Assembly: GCA_035652075.1 (NCBI GenBank)
Contig: DASREL010000086.1
Span: forward strand, 1-50,319
Origin: Gp6-AA45 sp035652075
Lineage (GTDB): Bacteria > Acidobacteriota > Vicinamibacteria > Vicinamibacterales > CAVVIG01
Direction: 5' to 3'
Length of the DNA: 50,319 bases
A program made the position numbers and the translations under genes. Of the stretch, positions 31,886-39,504 are shown in pieces (within the stretch, counting starts at the first letter, position 1; every line of letters begins with the position of its first letter). The notes under the pieces are model-generated. The model ran no database searches, was not told where the DNA came from, and saw only the letters and a program-made list of their open reading frames with translations.

Positions 31886-33502
31886 TCAGCGTCTCGCGCG
31901 ATCTCGCAATGCCTGGCCGACTGCCAGCCGCTCCTCGCGATACGGATCGCTCAGCAGGCGGCAATCGTGCCCCAGCATCATCGTCTGCCGCGACGCGGCG
32001 GCGAACGGCTCCCACGTCGGCAGCAGCGCATGATTGGGATTGCCGGTGCGAGCGAACGCCACCCACGCGCCGCTCATGCGGTCGGCGAGCGCGCGCCGAT
32101 CGCTGCCGGATCCGACCATCGATTGACTCTCGTCGATCGTGTCGAACACGAACGGGATGTCCATGCAGTGCATGGCGCGCAGGCGTCCGCCGCCCACCGG
32201 TGAGTACCAATCGAAGCGGTACGCGTAGACGGCCGCATCGCCGCGTGCCGCCTTGCGCTCCGCCTGCACGTCGACGCCGGTTCGAAAACCGGACGCATCG
32301 GTTTCGATGATCAACGCGAGATCGAGAAGGCTGGCGCGCGGACGGCCCTTGCGAGCGGCGTCGACGATCGCTCGAGCGTGCGCCGCGTCGGTGCGCAGCG
32401 ACTTCTGCACGCGCGCCTGCAACGCGTCGACGTCGGCGGGCGGCGTGTAGTCGGCGGCGAGACTCCATGTGATCTCTGTCTCGGTCGAGCCGATCAGCAG
32501 AGGGATCTTCGACGAGAGCGCCGTCGCCTCGGGGTTGAACACGTCATGCGGCAGCGACGCGCCGTCGACGACGGGCGCGGCCGCAAAGCCGCCGCCGTCG
32601 CCGGGCTGGACCGCGTCGATCAGTTGCGCCAGCGGCAGCGCGGCCAACTTCTCCAGCTCCGTCGGCTTCACGCCGAGCCGTGCGAGAAAGGCCTCGGCGT
32701 TTCGCGTTGCCGCCGACGCCGGCATGCTCGTCACCGCGGATCCGCTCTGCGCTGCGGCGCGATGGAACAGGCCCTGCGCCGCGGGCATGCCGAGCAGCGT
32801 GCTGACTTTCCCCGCGCCGCCCGACTGGCCGAAGATCGTGACGTTGCGCGGATCGCCGCCGAAGCGCGCGATGTTGTCGCGCACCCATTCGAGTCCGGCG
32901 ATGATGTCCTTCATCCCGGCATTGCTGGCGTCGGCGTAGCGCGATCCGCCGATTTCCGCCAGATAGAGAAAACCAAACGCGTTGACGCGGTGGGTGATGC
33001 TGACGACGACGACGTCGTGGCGGTGCGCGAGGTTGGCGCCGTCGTAGGGAATCGCGCCCGGCGAGCCGCCGGTGTAGCCGCCGCCGTGCAGCCACACCAT
33101 CACCGGCCGCGCGGCCGCGGTCGATGCGCTGGGCGTCCAGACGTTCAGGTGCAGGCACTCTTCGCCGACGGGTTCCGTGCCGGTCAACGGCTGCCACTCG
33201 GCGACATAGGATGCGCGTCCCTGCGGGGAGCGAGGCCCGAGCGCAAAGGCGTCGCGGACGCCGGTCCAGGGTGTCGCCGGCCGCGGCGGCTGAAAGCGCC
33301 GCGCGCCGGCCGTCGACGCGCCATACGGCACGCCTTTGAACGCGTGCACGCGATCGAGTTGCAGACCGCGGATCTTGCCGGCCGTCGTGTCGACGATGGC
33401 GCCCGGCGTGCCCTTGGCGGTGAACGCGAAAAGGGCGACGCGGTCGACAGCGGCGGCCGTCGCGGCGGCGGCACCGAGTGCGACAAAGTGGCGGCGATGC
33501 AT
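31886..33502 (-). CDS. Tat-exported carboxylesterase type B (pNB-esterase-like)
   Basis: The 538-residue enzyme starts with a twin-arginine signal (MHRRHFVALGAAAATAAAV). The catalytic triad is readable: Ser in IFGQSGGAGKVSTLL, Glu in IGSTETEITW and His in AMHCMDIPFVF. The oxyanion segment VMVWLHGGGYTGGSPG and the start of the domain GLQLDRVHAFKGVPYG are typical. An ATG three codons upstream (33511) is an alternative start. It hydrolyses carboxyl esters; the natural substrate is unknown. The upstream gap (33512-33653) contains the GAAGTCCTTA motif shared with the two-component locus, so it may be under that control. Confidence 0.92.
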   Translation of the reverse strand: MHRRHFVALGAAAATAAAVDRVALFAFTAKGTPGAIVDTTAGKIRGLQLDRVHAFKGVPYGASTAGARRFQPPRPATPWTGVRDAFALGPRSPQGRASYVAEWQPLTGTEPVGEECLHLNVWTPSASTAAARPVMVWLHGGGYTGGSPGAIPYDGANLAHRHDVVVVSITHRVNAFGFLYLAEIGGSRYADASNAGMKDIIAGLEWVRDNIARFGGDPRNVTIFGQSGGAGKVSTLLGMPAAQGLFHRAAAQSGSAVTSMPASAATRNAEAFLARLGVKPTELEKLAALPLAQLIDAVQPGDGGGFAAAPVVDGASLPHDVFNPEATALSSKIPLLIGSTETEITWSLAADYTPPADVDALQARVQKSLRTDAAHARAIVDAARKGRPRASLLDLALIIETDASGFRTGVDVQAERKAARGDAAVYAYRFDWYSPVGGGRLRAMHCMDIPFVFDTIDESQSMVGSGSDRRALADRMSGAWVAFARTGNPNHALLPTWEPFAAASRQTMMLGHDCRLLSDPYREERLAVGQALRDRARR

Positions 33503-33575
33503 GCGGCGCATCTTACCGCGGCGTCGAGCCGTCTCGACGGGCGATGATCCGAGCGTCGACGCCGCGGATGATTGA

Positions 33576-33586
33576 GAAGTCCTTAG
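33576..33586. promoter_or_regulatory. GAAGTCCTTA motif, copy 1 (upstream of esterase)
   Basis: GAGAAGTCCTTAGCG near 33574-33588, followed by GTTAAG at 33592. It shares the 10-mer GAAGTCCTTA with 34106-34115, in front of the two-component operon. Possible response-regulator site; inferred only from recurrence. Confidence 0.3.
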
Positions 33587-33653
33587 CGCGGCGTTAAGAT
33601 TCCTGCCGTCGCGAACGGGAGGTCGCGGCGAAAGCAGATGCGGTTGGTGGACG

Positions 33654-34085
33654 TCAGGCGGCCACGCGACGCTGAGTGGCATTCGCGCCCGACGCGACGA
33701 AAACGACGTGGCATCCCGCGCGCGCGAGCCGGTTCGCAAACCGCTCTTCGGGCGACGTCAACCAGCGTCCCACCGGGCCGCCAACGACGACCGGTCCTGT
33801 GCCGGCACAGACATGCGCCACGAGGTCGTCGAGGCCGACCGACGTGAACGCGTCGATGCCCGCCTCCGCCCCGAGGCCGCGCGCGAAATCCTGATAGCGT
33901 TTCGCGACCAGGTCGGTCGCCGGGGCCGGCACGGCGAGCTCCGCGGCGCACGACACGATGCACGGGACCACGATCGTCAGGGTCGCGTTCAGGCCGCGAG
34001 CCAGCGGAACGGCCGCCAGCAGCGCGGCGCGCGTGCCGTCGGATGTCGTCGCCACGACCTGGACCTTGGGGACCATGATGGTCAC
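33654..34085 (-). CDS. Universal-stress-like protein beside the two-component genes
   Basis: The 143-residue cytosolic protein begins MTIMVPKVQVVATTSDGTRA and has a Rossmann-like pattern: a first strand VQVVATTSDG, LAAVPLARGLNATLTIVVPC, then VGLDDLVAHVCAGTGPVVVG and a last strand CHVVFVASG. This resembles small UspA-like proteins found next to kdp genes, but the usual GxxGS nucleotide loop is reduced to GGPVGRW. A start at the second Met (VPKVQ) is possible. Divergent from the sensor kinase with a 102-bp gap. Confidence 0.7.
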   Translation of the reverse strand: MTIMVPKVQVVATTSDGTRAALLAAVPLARGLNATLTIVVPCIVSCAAELAVPAPATDLVAKRYQDFARGLGAEAGIDAFTSVGLDDLVAHVCAGTGPVVVGGPVGRWLTSPEERFANRLARAGCHVVFVASGANATQRRVAA

Positions 34086-34105
34086 TGTAGCGACGGCGAG
34101 ATTAG

Positions 34106-34145
34106 GAAGTCCTTAACGGTTCATGAGAATCTGTCAGACAAATCG
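34106..34145. promoter_or_regulatory. Divergent regulatory region: GAAGTCCTTA copy 2 and AATCTGTC half-site
   Basis: TTAGGAAGTCCTTAACG near 34102-34118 is an imperfect inverted repeat (TTAGG/CCTTAA) and holds the GAAGTCCTTA 10-mer. AATCTGTC at 34128-34135 followed by AGACAAAT resembles half of the palindrome at 28385. Both lie between divergent starts. Function inferred. Confidence 0.35.
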
Positions 34146-34187
34146 GCGCCGGCGCCAGGATTGGCGTACGCTCGACTGAATCTATCG

Positions 34188-35621
34188 ATGGACAACGGTT
34201 TCTGGAGAGCGGGCCGCATTACGGTCTCGCTCGCGGCGGTGGCGGCAGTGACGGCGGCGTACGCGAAGGCGGTACACGTCAACCCGACGACGATCGCGCT
34301 CAGTTACGTCGTCGTCATCTTGTCGATCGCAACCGCGTGGGGCATTGCCGAGTCGACCCTCGCGTCGGTCGCCGCGATGCTCTGTTTCAATTTCTTCTTC
34401 CTGCCGCCCGTCGGCACGCTGACGATCGCCGATCCGCAGAACTGGGTCGCGCTCGTCGCGTTTCTGGCGACGGCGATTATCGCGAGCCAGTTGTCGGGAC
34501 GCGCCCGCGCGCGCAACGTCGAAGCGGTGGGCCGCCAGCGCGATCTCGAGCGGCTCTACGCGCTGAGCCGCGCGTTGTTGCTGTCGGAAAGCGGCGGCGC
34601 GGTACCCTCCGCGATTGCCCGCCACATCGCCGAGGCGTTCGGGCTCCGCGCCGTCGGCGTGTACGACCGGCGCGGCGACCTCGTCGCCTGGGCGGGACCG
34701 GTCGATCTGCCGGACGGCGACGAGCGGTTGCGCGACGTCGCGCGTCGAGGCATCCAGATCGCCGACCCCAGCGGCTTGAAGCTGCTGGCCATTCAGTTGG
34801 GCGGCCGATCGATCGGCAGCATCGCGATCCTCGACCACATGTTGAGCGACACCGTGCTGAACTCGATCGCGAATCTCGCGGCCATCGGCCTCGAGCGGGC
34901 GCGCGGCGAAGAGGTGGCGGCGCGCGCCGAGGCGGCGCGCCACAGCAGCGAGCTGCGCGCGACCGTCCTCGACGCGCTCGCGCACGAATTCAAGACGCCG
35001 CTGACGTCGATGAAAGCGGCCTCGAGCGATCTGCTGACGAGCGAGACCGTCAGTCCGCGCGACCGCGAGCTCGCGAGCATCCTCGACGAGGAGCTCGATC
35101 GATTACAGACGCTGGTCACCGACGCCATTCAGATGCTGCGCATCGACGCGGGAGACTTCGTCGTGCACCGCGAGCGCCATTCGCTCGAAGGGATCGTCCG
35201 CGCGGTGCTCGGACGATTCCGGCACCGTCTGGATGGGCACGCGGTCGTGCGCGACTTGCCGCCGGATCTGACGGTCGACGCCGACAGGGGGCTGCTCGCG
35301 CTGGCGCTGCGGCAGCTCCTCGACAACGCGTTGAAGTACTCGCCCCATGATTCAACGATCGCCGTCACCGCGAGCGCGAACGGCTCGGTGGACATCACCG
35401 TGAAAAACACCGGTTCGACGATTCCCGAATCCGAGCGGCCGCGCGTCGTCGAGCGCTTCTACCGCGGCGCGCGCGCCCGGAACATCCCCGGCACGGGGAT
35501 GGGACTCGCGATCGTGCAGCAGATCGCCCAAGCGCATGGAGGATCCCTCACGTTGGACAGCTCACCGGAATTGGGCACCGCGTTCACCATGTCCCTGCCG
35601 CGCGGCGAGGAGCGGCGATGA
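34188..35621 (+). CDS. DUF4118 sensor histidine kinase, KdpD-like without the N-terminal domain
   Basis: The 477-residue protein has four N-terminal helices of the DUF4118/KdpD membrane region (VSLAAVAAVTAAYAKAVHVN, then MLCFNFFFLPPVGTLTIADP). A GAF-like domain follows (about 115-235: YALSRALLLSESGGAVPSAI), then the kinase core: H-box LDALAHEFKTPLTSMKAASS, N-box LRQLLDNALKYSPHD, G-box GTGMGLAIVQQIAQAHGGSL. The KdpD-N and Usp domains of true KdpD are absent. Its TGA overlaps the regulator ATG (ATGA). An envelope or ionic signal is likely, but without kdpABC the target is open. Confidence 0.9.
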   Translation: MDNGFWRAGRITVSLAAVAAVTAAYAKAVHVNPTTIALSYVVVILSIATAWGIAESTLASVAAMLCFNFFFLPPVGTLTIADPQNWVALVAFLATAIIASQLSGRARARNVEAVGRQRDLERLYALSRALLLSESGGAVPSAIARHIAEAFGLRAVGVYDRRGDLVAWAGPVDLPDGDERLRDVARRGIQIADPSGLKLLAIQLGGRSIGSIAILDHMLSDTVLNSIANLAAIGLERARGEEVAARAEAARHSSELRATVLDALAHEFKTPLTSMKAASSDLLTSETVSPRDRELASILDEELDRLQTLVTDAIQMLRIDAGDFVVHRERHSLEGIVRAVLGRFRHRLDGHAVVRDLPPDLTVDADRGLLALALRQLLDNALKYSPHDSTIAVTASANGSVDITVKNTGSTIPESERPRVVERFYRGARARNIPGTGMGLAIVQQIAQAHGGSLTLDSSPELGTAFTMSLPRGEERR

Positions 35622-36325
35622 GCGCCGGCCGCGTTCTGGTCGTCGACGACGATCCGCAGATCCGACGGGTCATGCGGGTGACGCTGACCGGTCAAGGCTA
35701 CGAAGTCGACGATGCGAAGGAAGGGGAGAGCGCGCTCGAAAAGGTGCGTGAGGGCCGATTCGACCTGGTGCTCCTCGACATGAACATGCCCGGGATGGAC
35801 GGCCTCGAAACGTGCCGCATGATTCGGAGCCAGTCGGATGTCGCGATCATCATGCTCACGGTGCGCGACACCGAGACCGACAAGGTCGAGGCGCTCGATG
35901 CCGGCGCCGATGACTACATCACCAAACCGTACAACCCGCCGGAGCTGCTGGCGCGGATCCGCGCCGCCTTGCGGCGCACGCCGTCCGCGCAGGGACCGAA
36001 AGGCCGCGTGCGATTGGGTGGCGTCGAAATCGACTTCGACGCGCGGCAGGTCAGCGCCGGCGGCCGTCGCGTGCGGCTGACGCCGAAGGAGTTCGAGCTG
36101 TTGCGCTACATGATGGCGCACGCCAACAAAACCGTTTCACACCGCGAGCTCCTCCAGGCGGTGTGGGGACCGGACTACGGCGATCAGGTCGACTACCTGC
36201 GCGTATTCGTCAACCAGCTCCGCAAGAAGATCGAAGCGAAGCCGTCCAGTCCGGTTTTTCTGGTGACCGATCCGTGGGTCGGATATCGGTTGCAGCTCCC
36301 GCCCGAATCCTCCCAGAAATCCTAA
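35618..36325 (+). CDS. OmpR-family response regulator, KdpE-like
   Basis: The 235-residue protein has a complete receiver domain (acidic pocket VDDDPQ, phospho-acceptor in LVLLDMNMPGMDG, Thr in MLTVRD, Lys in YITKPYNPPELL). A winged-helix DNA-binding domain follows (about 130-228: VRLTPKEFELLRYMMAHANK, then YLRVFVNQLRKKIEAK and GYRLQL). It is coupled to the upstream kinase by ATGA. Candidate target sites are the GAAGTCCTTA motifs around the locus and the TTTCTAAGG element downstream at 36341. Confidence 0.92.
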   Translation: MSAGRVLVVDDDPQIRRVMRVTLTGQGYEVDDAKEGESALEKVREGRFDLVLLDMNMPGMDGLETCRMIRSQSDVAIIMLTVRDTETDKVEALDAGADDYITKPYNPPELLARIRAALRRTPSAQGPKGRVRLGGVEIDFDARQVSAGGRRVRLTPKEFELLRYMMAHANKTVSHRELLQAVWGPDYGDQVDYLRVFVNQLRKKIEAKPSSPVFLVTDPWVGYRLQLPPESSQKS

Positions 36326-36334
36326 TAGCCGTGT

Positions 36335-36350
36335 GATGACTTTCTAAGGC
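36335..36350. promoter_or_regulatory. TTTCTAAGG element upstream of the miniprotein
   Basis: GATGACTTTCTAAGGC lies about 60-75 bp before the GTG of the small membrane peptide. In reverse complement it reads CCTTAGAAAGTC, similar in content to the GAAGTCCTTA copies. It could be a KdpE-like site. Confidence 0.25.
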
Positions 36351-36409
36351 CGCGCCGCGCCTACAGTGGCTCTGTTGGGTCGAGCCACGACGAGACAAGG
36401 AGCGGCCCC

Positions 36410-36517
36410 GTGCTCGATCTGTTCTATCTCGCGATCGGCGCGCTCGGATTCCTGATCCTATGGGCGATCACAGATCTTCGTCACGCGAGAGCGACCGAGC
36501 GCGCTGCGGTCAGCTGA
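36410..36517 (+). CDS. KdpF-like 35-residue membrane miniprotein
   Basis: GTG start after a strong AAGGAGC at good spacing. The product has one hydrophobic helix (LDLFYLAIGALGFLILWAI) and a short basic tail (TDLRHARATERAAVS). Small single-helix proteins of this type stand at the head of acidobacterial kdpABC operons. Here no kdpA follows; instead a metal-efflux operon begins 46 bp later. It is too short for most gene finders. The ribosome binding site and position support it. Confidence 0.55.
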   Translation: MLDLFYLAIGALGFLILWAITDLRHARATERAAVS

Positions 36518-36563
36518 TTGACATCACACCGTCGCCACACGTAACTTACTTCCAATCAAGAGG

Positions 36564-36938
36564 ATGTTCTTCACGAGCCTGCGCCGACAACGGCTGTGCG
36601 CGCGCGCCTTCGCGCTGCTGCTGTCGGTCGCCGTCTGCGGCGGCACCCTGAACTGGGGCCACGCGGGCGGCGACGATCCCGAGTGCGAGCCGCAGCTCGT
36701 CCAGCACGACCACACCGCGCATCGTTTCACCGCCGAAACGCAGCAGACCGGCTCGCAAGACGAGCATTGCAATCTCTGCCATCTCTTGCGGTTGCTCCAG
36801 AGCGCGCTCCCGAGCGGATCGCTGCTCAACAACCGCGTGTCGCCCCTCGACACGCGGCGGATCGCTGATAGCGATCTCGTCACCCCGATCGTCAGCGTCA
36901 CCATCCAATCCCGCGCGCCGCCCGCCGCCTCGCTCTGA
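36564..36938 (+). CDS. His/Cys-rich secreted protein heading the metal-efflux operon
   Basis: The 124-residue protein has a hydrophobic N-terminus (ARAFALLLSVAVCGGTLNWG) and a mature part with many potential metal ligands: DDPECEPQLVQHDHTAHRF, then DEHCNLCHLLRLL. CNLCH is formally a c-type haem motif, but the short context and the neighbouring His residues make metal binding equally plausible. I cannot name a family. It lies about 100 bp before the TolC-like gene, so it may capture metal in the periplasm for the RND pump. Confidence 0.7.
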   Translation: MFFTSLRRQRLCARAFALLLSVAVCGGTLNWGHAGGDDPECEPQLVQHDHTAHRFTAETQQTGSQDEHCNLCHLLRLLQSALPSGSLLNNRVSPLDTRRIADSDLVTPIVSVTIQSRAPPAASL

Positions 36939-36950
36939 GTTCGTCCAGCT

Positions 36951-36965
36951 TTCCAGACAGATTCC
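36951..36965. promoter_or_regulatory. TTCCAGACAGATT motif before the RND operon
   Basis: TTCCAGACAGATTCC lies between the His/Cys-rich gene and the TolC-like gene, about 75-90 bp upstream of the latter's ATG. The 13-mer TTCCAGACAGATT is identical to part of the palindrome at 28385-28412. It may be a shared regulator site. Confidence 0.35.
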
Positions 36966-37040
36966 GGTAGTTCGTTCTCGTGCGGACGCGCGCCAGCGGA
37001 GCGATCGCGTCATGCGCGGGCGTTTCAGGCAGGACCGACT

Positions 37041-38342
37041 ATGAACGTGAAGGGCAGAGCCACGCGATGGGGGCCCTCGCTGGCACTTGGTGCAGCGGTG
37101 CTGCTGTCCGCCGCGCCGGGCGCCGCGCAGACAGCGCCGCAACCGCCGCCGCAGATGAGCGTGACCCTCGATCAGGCGATCGAGTTCGCCCGTCAGCACA
37201 ACCACGCGCTGCTGGCGGCGCGCACGACCATTCAGCAGAACCTGGCGCAGGAGACGACGGCGAACTTGCGGCCCAATCCGGTGCTGCTGGGCGACGCGCA
37301 GTTTCTGCCGTTCTTCAGCCCGAGCAACTTCACGAGCGACTACTTCTCGTCGGGGGCGCAGTTCGACGTGGGCGTCTCTTATCTCTTTGAGCGCGGCGAC
37401 AAGCGGCAGCACCGGCTCGAGGCCGCGAAGGATCAGACGGCGGTGACGACGGCGCAGGTGTTCGACACCGAACGGACGCTGACGTTCAACGTCGCCTCGC
37501 AGTTCATTGCGGCGCTGCTCGCGCAGTCGAACCTCGACTTCGCCAATCAGGCGCTCGAGAGTTTTCAGCGCACCGTCACCGTCAGCCAGGACCGGTTCAA
37601 CGCCGGCGGGATGAGCGAGGGCGATCTGTTGAAGATCAAACTGCAGCTCCTGCAGTTCCAGATGGACGTGTCCTCGGCGCAGTTGGCGCGCGCGCAGGCG
37701 CTCGCGTCGTTGCGGCAGCTGCTCGGGTACGAGTCGGTGCCCGAGAACTACGAGGCGTCGGGCACGCTGGCGTTCCAACCGATTCATCTCGGCCTCGACG
37801 ATCTGAAGGCGCTCGCGCTCCAGCAGCGTCCCGACCTGCGCGCGGCGCAGCTCGCCGTGACGGCCGCCGAGAGCCAGCGCGCGCTCGCGATCGCCAACGC
37901 GAAGCGCGACGTCACGGCGCAGCTCAGCTACACGCACGTCGCCGACACCAACACCGCGTCGCTCTTCGGCAACATCGAGATCCCGGTGTTCGACCGCAAC
38001 CAGGGCGAGATCGCGCGCACCGGGTTCGTCATCGCGCAGTCGCAACAGTTGTCAAGCGAGCAGCTCTCGATCGTGATGACCGACGTCGTCAACGCGTACG
38101 AGGCGGCGCACACCGCCTCGTCGGTCGTCGATTTCTACAACGCCGGCTACTTGAAGCAAGCGCAGGATTCGCTCGACATCAGCCAGTACGCCTACCAGCG
38201 CGGCGCCGCCACGCTGCTCGATTTTCTCGACGCGCAACGCAGCTACCGGACGACCCAGCTCGCGTTCCGACAGGCGCTCGCCACCTACATGCTCGCCGTC
38301 GAGCAGTTGCGGCAGGCCGTCGGCACGAGGAACTTGCCATGA
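37041..38342 (+). CDS. czcC: TolC/CzcC-family outer-membrane efflux protein
   Basis: The 433-residue protein has a signal peptide (SLALGAAVLLSAAPGAAQTA) and two outer-membrane-factor repeats: MSVTLDQAIEFARQHNHALL, ETTANLRPNPVLLGDAQFLP, then DDLKALALQQRPDLRAAQLA and YQRGAATLLDFLDAQRSYRT. This matches CzcC/CusC-like proteins. It forms the exit duct of the tripartite pump encoded by the next two genes. Its TGA overlaps the adaptor's ATG. The symbol denotes the family; metal specificity is not proven. Confidence 0.9.
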   Translation: MNVKGRATRWGPSLALGAAVLLSAAPGAAQTAPQPPPQMSVTLDQAIEFARQHNHALLAARTTIQQNLAQETTANLRPNPVLLGDAQFLPFFSPSNFTSDYFSSGAQFDVGVSYLFERGDKRQHRLEAAKDQTAVTTAQVFDTERTLTFNVASQFIAALLAQSNLDFANQALESFQRTVTVSQDRFNAGGMSEGDLLKIKLQLLQFQMDVSSAQLARAQALASLRQLLGYESVPENYEASGTLAFQPIHLGLDDLKALALQQRPDLRAAQLAVTAAESQRALAIANAKRDVTAQLSYTHVADTNTASLFGNIEIPVFDRNQGEIARTGFVIAQSQQLSSEQLSIVMTDVVNAYEAAHTASSVVDFYNAGYLKQAQDSLDISQYAYQRGAATLLDFLDAQRSYRTTQLAFRQALATYMLAVEQLRQAVGTRNLP

Positions 38343-39487
38343 CAAAGCCGATCGCGCTTCTGACCCTCGCCAGTGCGTTGGCGCTCGCCGGGTGCGGCGG
38401 CAACGGACAGGCGTCGATGACGTCGTTCTCGGCGGCCGAGCGTCCCGAGAGCCGCGCCGAGCTGTTCACGCTCCCCGAGAACCAGATGGGGCGCATTCAC
38501 ATCTATACGGTGACGCCGGCGCCGCTGACGCGCGTGCTGCGGCTCACCGGCACCGTCGCCTACAACGGCTTTCTGACCACGCCGGTCATCACGCAGGTCG
38601 GCGGACCGGTCAGCCGCATTCTCGTGACGCCAGGGCAGCAGGTGAAGGCGGGGCAGCCGCTGTTGTACGTCGCGAGCCCCGACTTCTCGCAGTTGCGCGC
38701 CGGATACATCAAAGCCAAGGACGCGTTCGAGCTCGCCGACAAGATCGACAAGCGCGCGCAGGACCTCTATCAGCACGGCGCGATCGCGCAGGCCGACGTC
38801 GAGCAGGCCGACTCCGGGCGCGCGCAGGCGCTCGCGGATCTCGAGGCCGCGGAGCAGAGCCTCCGGATCGTCGGCATCACCAAGCCGCAGGACTTCATCA
38901 CCCAGCCGGCGACCGGCGAAGTCGCGCTCGTGTCGCCCGCGTCCGGCGAAATCGTCGAGCGGCTGTGCAACCAGGGGCAGTTGCTGCAGGCCGGCACGAC
39001 GCAGTGCTTCACGCTGTCGGACATGAGCCACGTCTGGGTGCTCGTCAACATTTACCAGAACGACATCGCCGACGTGAAAGTGGGCGACGAGGTGACGATC
39101 ACCAACGAGACGTATCCCGGCGCGGTGCGCGGAAAGATCCAGTACATCGCGCCCTCGCTCGATCCGGCGACGCGGACGCTGCAGGCGCGCATCGAGGCGG
39201 CCAATCCGGGCGAGCGGTTGAAGAAGGACATGTACGTCACCGCGGAAGTGCAAGCGGGCACGATCCCCGACGCGATCACCATCCCGGACGCGGCGGTGCT
39301 GCGCGACGCGCAGAACATGCCGTACGTCTACATCGAGACGGGCAACCGGCAGTTCGCGCGGCGCTCGATCACGATCGGCGACAGCCAGGGCGGCAAGACG
39401 CAGGTGCTCTCCGGCTTGCAGCGCGGCGATCGCATCGTCGGCGACGGCAGCCTGTTCCTGCAGTTCCAGAACACGTTGCAGCAGTAG
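38339..39487 (+). CDS. czcB: RND periplasmic adaptor lipoprotein, CzcB-like
   Basis: The 382-residue protein begins with a lipoprotein signal (LTLASALALAGCGG, lipobox LAGC). It has the barrel-sandwich halves VGGPVSRILVTPGQQVKAGQ and SPASGEIVERLCNQGQLLQA around an alpha hairpin (AKDAFELADKIDKRAQDLYQ), then a beta-barrel (DMSHVWVLVNIYQNDIADVK) and a membrane-proximal domain. No His-rich metal-binding N-terminus is seen. ATGA-coupled to the TolC gene and 17 bp upstream of the pump gene. Confidence 0.9.
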   Translation: MTKPIALLTLASALALAGCGGNGQASMTSFSAAERPESRAELFTLPENQMGRIHIYTVTPAPLTRVLRLTGTVAYNGFLTTPVITQVGGPVSRILVTPGQQVKAGQPLLYVASPDFSQLRAGYIKAKDAFELADKIDKRAQDLYQHGAIAQADVEQADSGRAQALADLEAAEQSLRIVGITKPQDFITQPATGEVALVSPASGEIVERLCNQGQLLQAGTTQCFTLSDMSHVWVLVNIYQNDIADVKVGDEVTITNETYPGAVRGKIQYIAPSLDPATRTLQARIEAANPGERLKKDMYVTAEVQAGTIPDAITIPDAAVLRDAQNMPYVYIETGNRQFARRSITIGDSQGGKTQVLSGLQRGDRIVGDGSLFLQFQNTLQQ

Positions 39488-39504
39488 CGCGAGCAGACAC
39501 GGCC

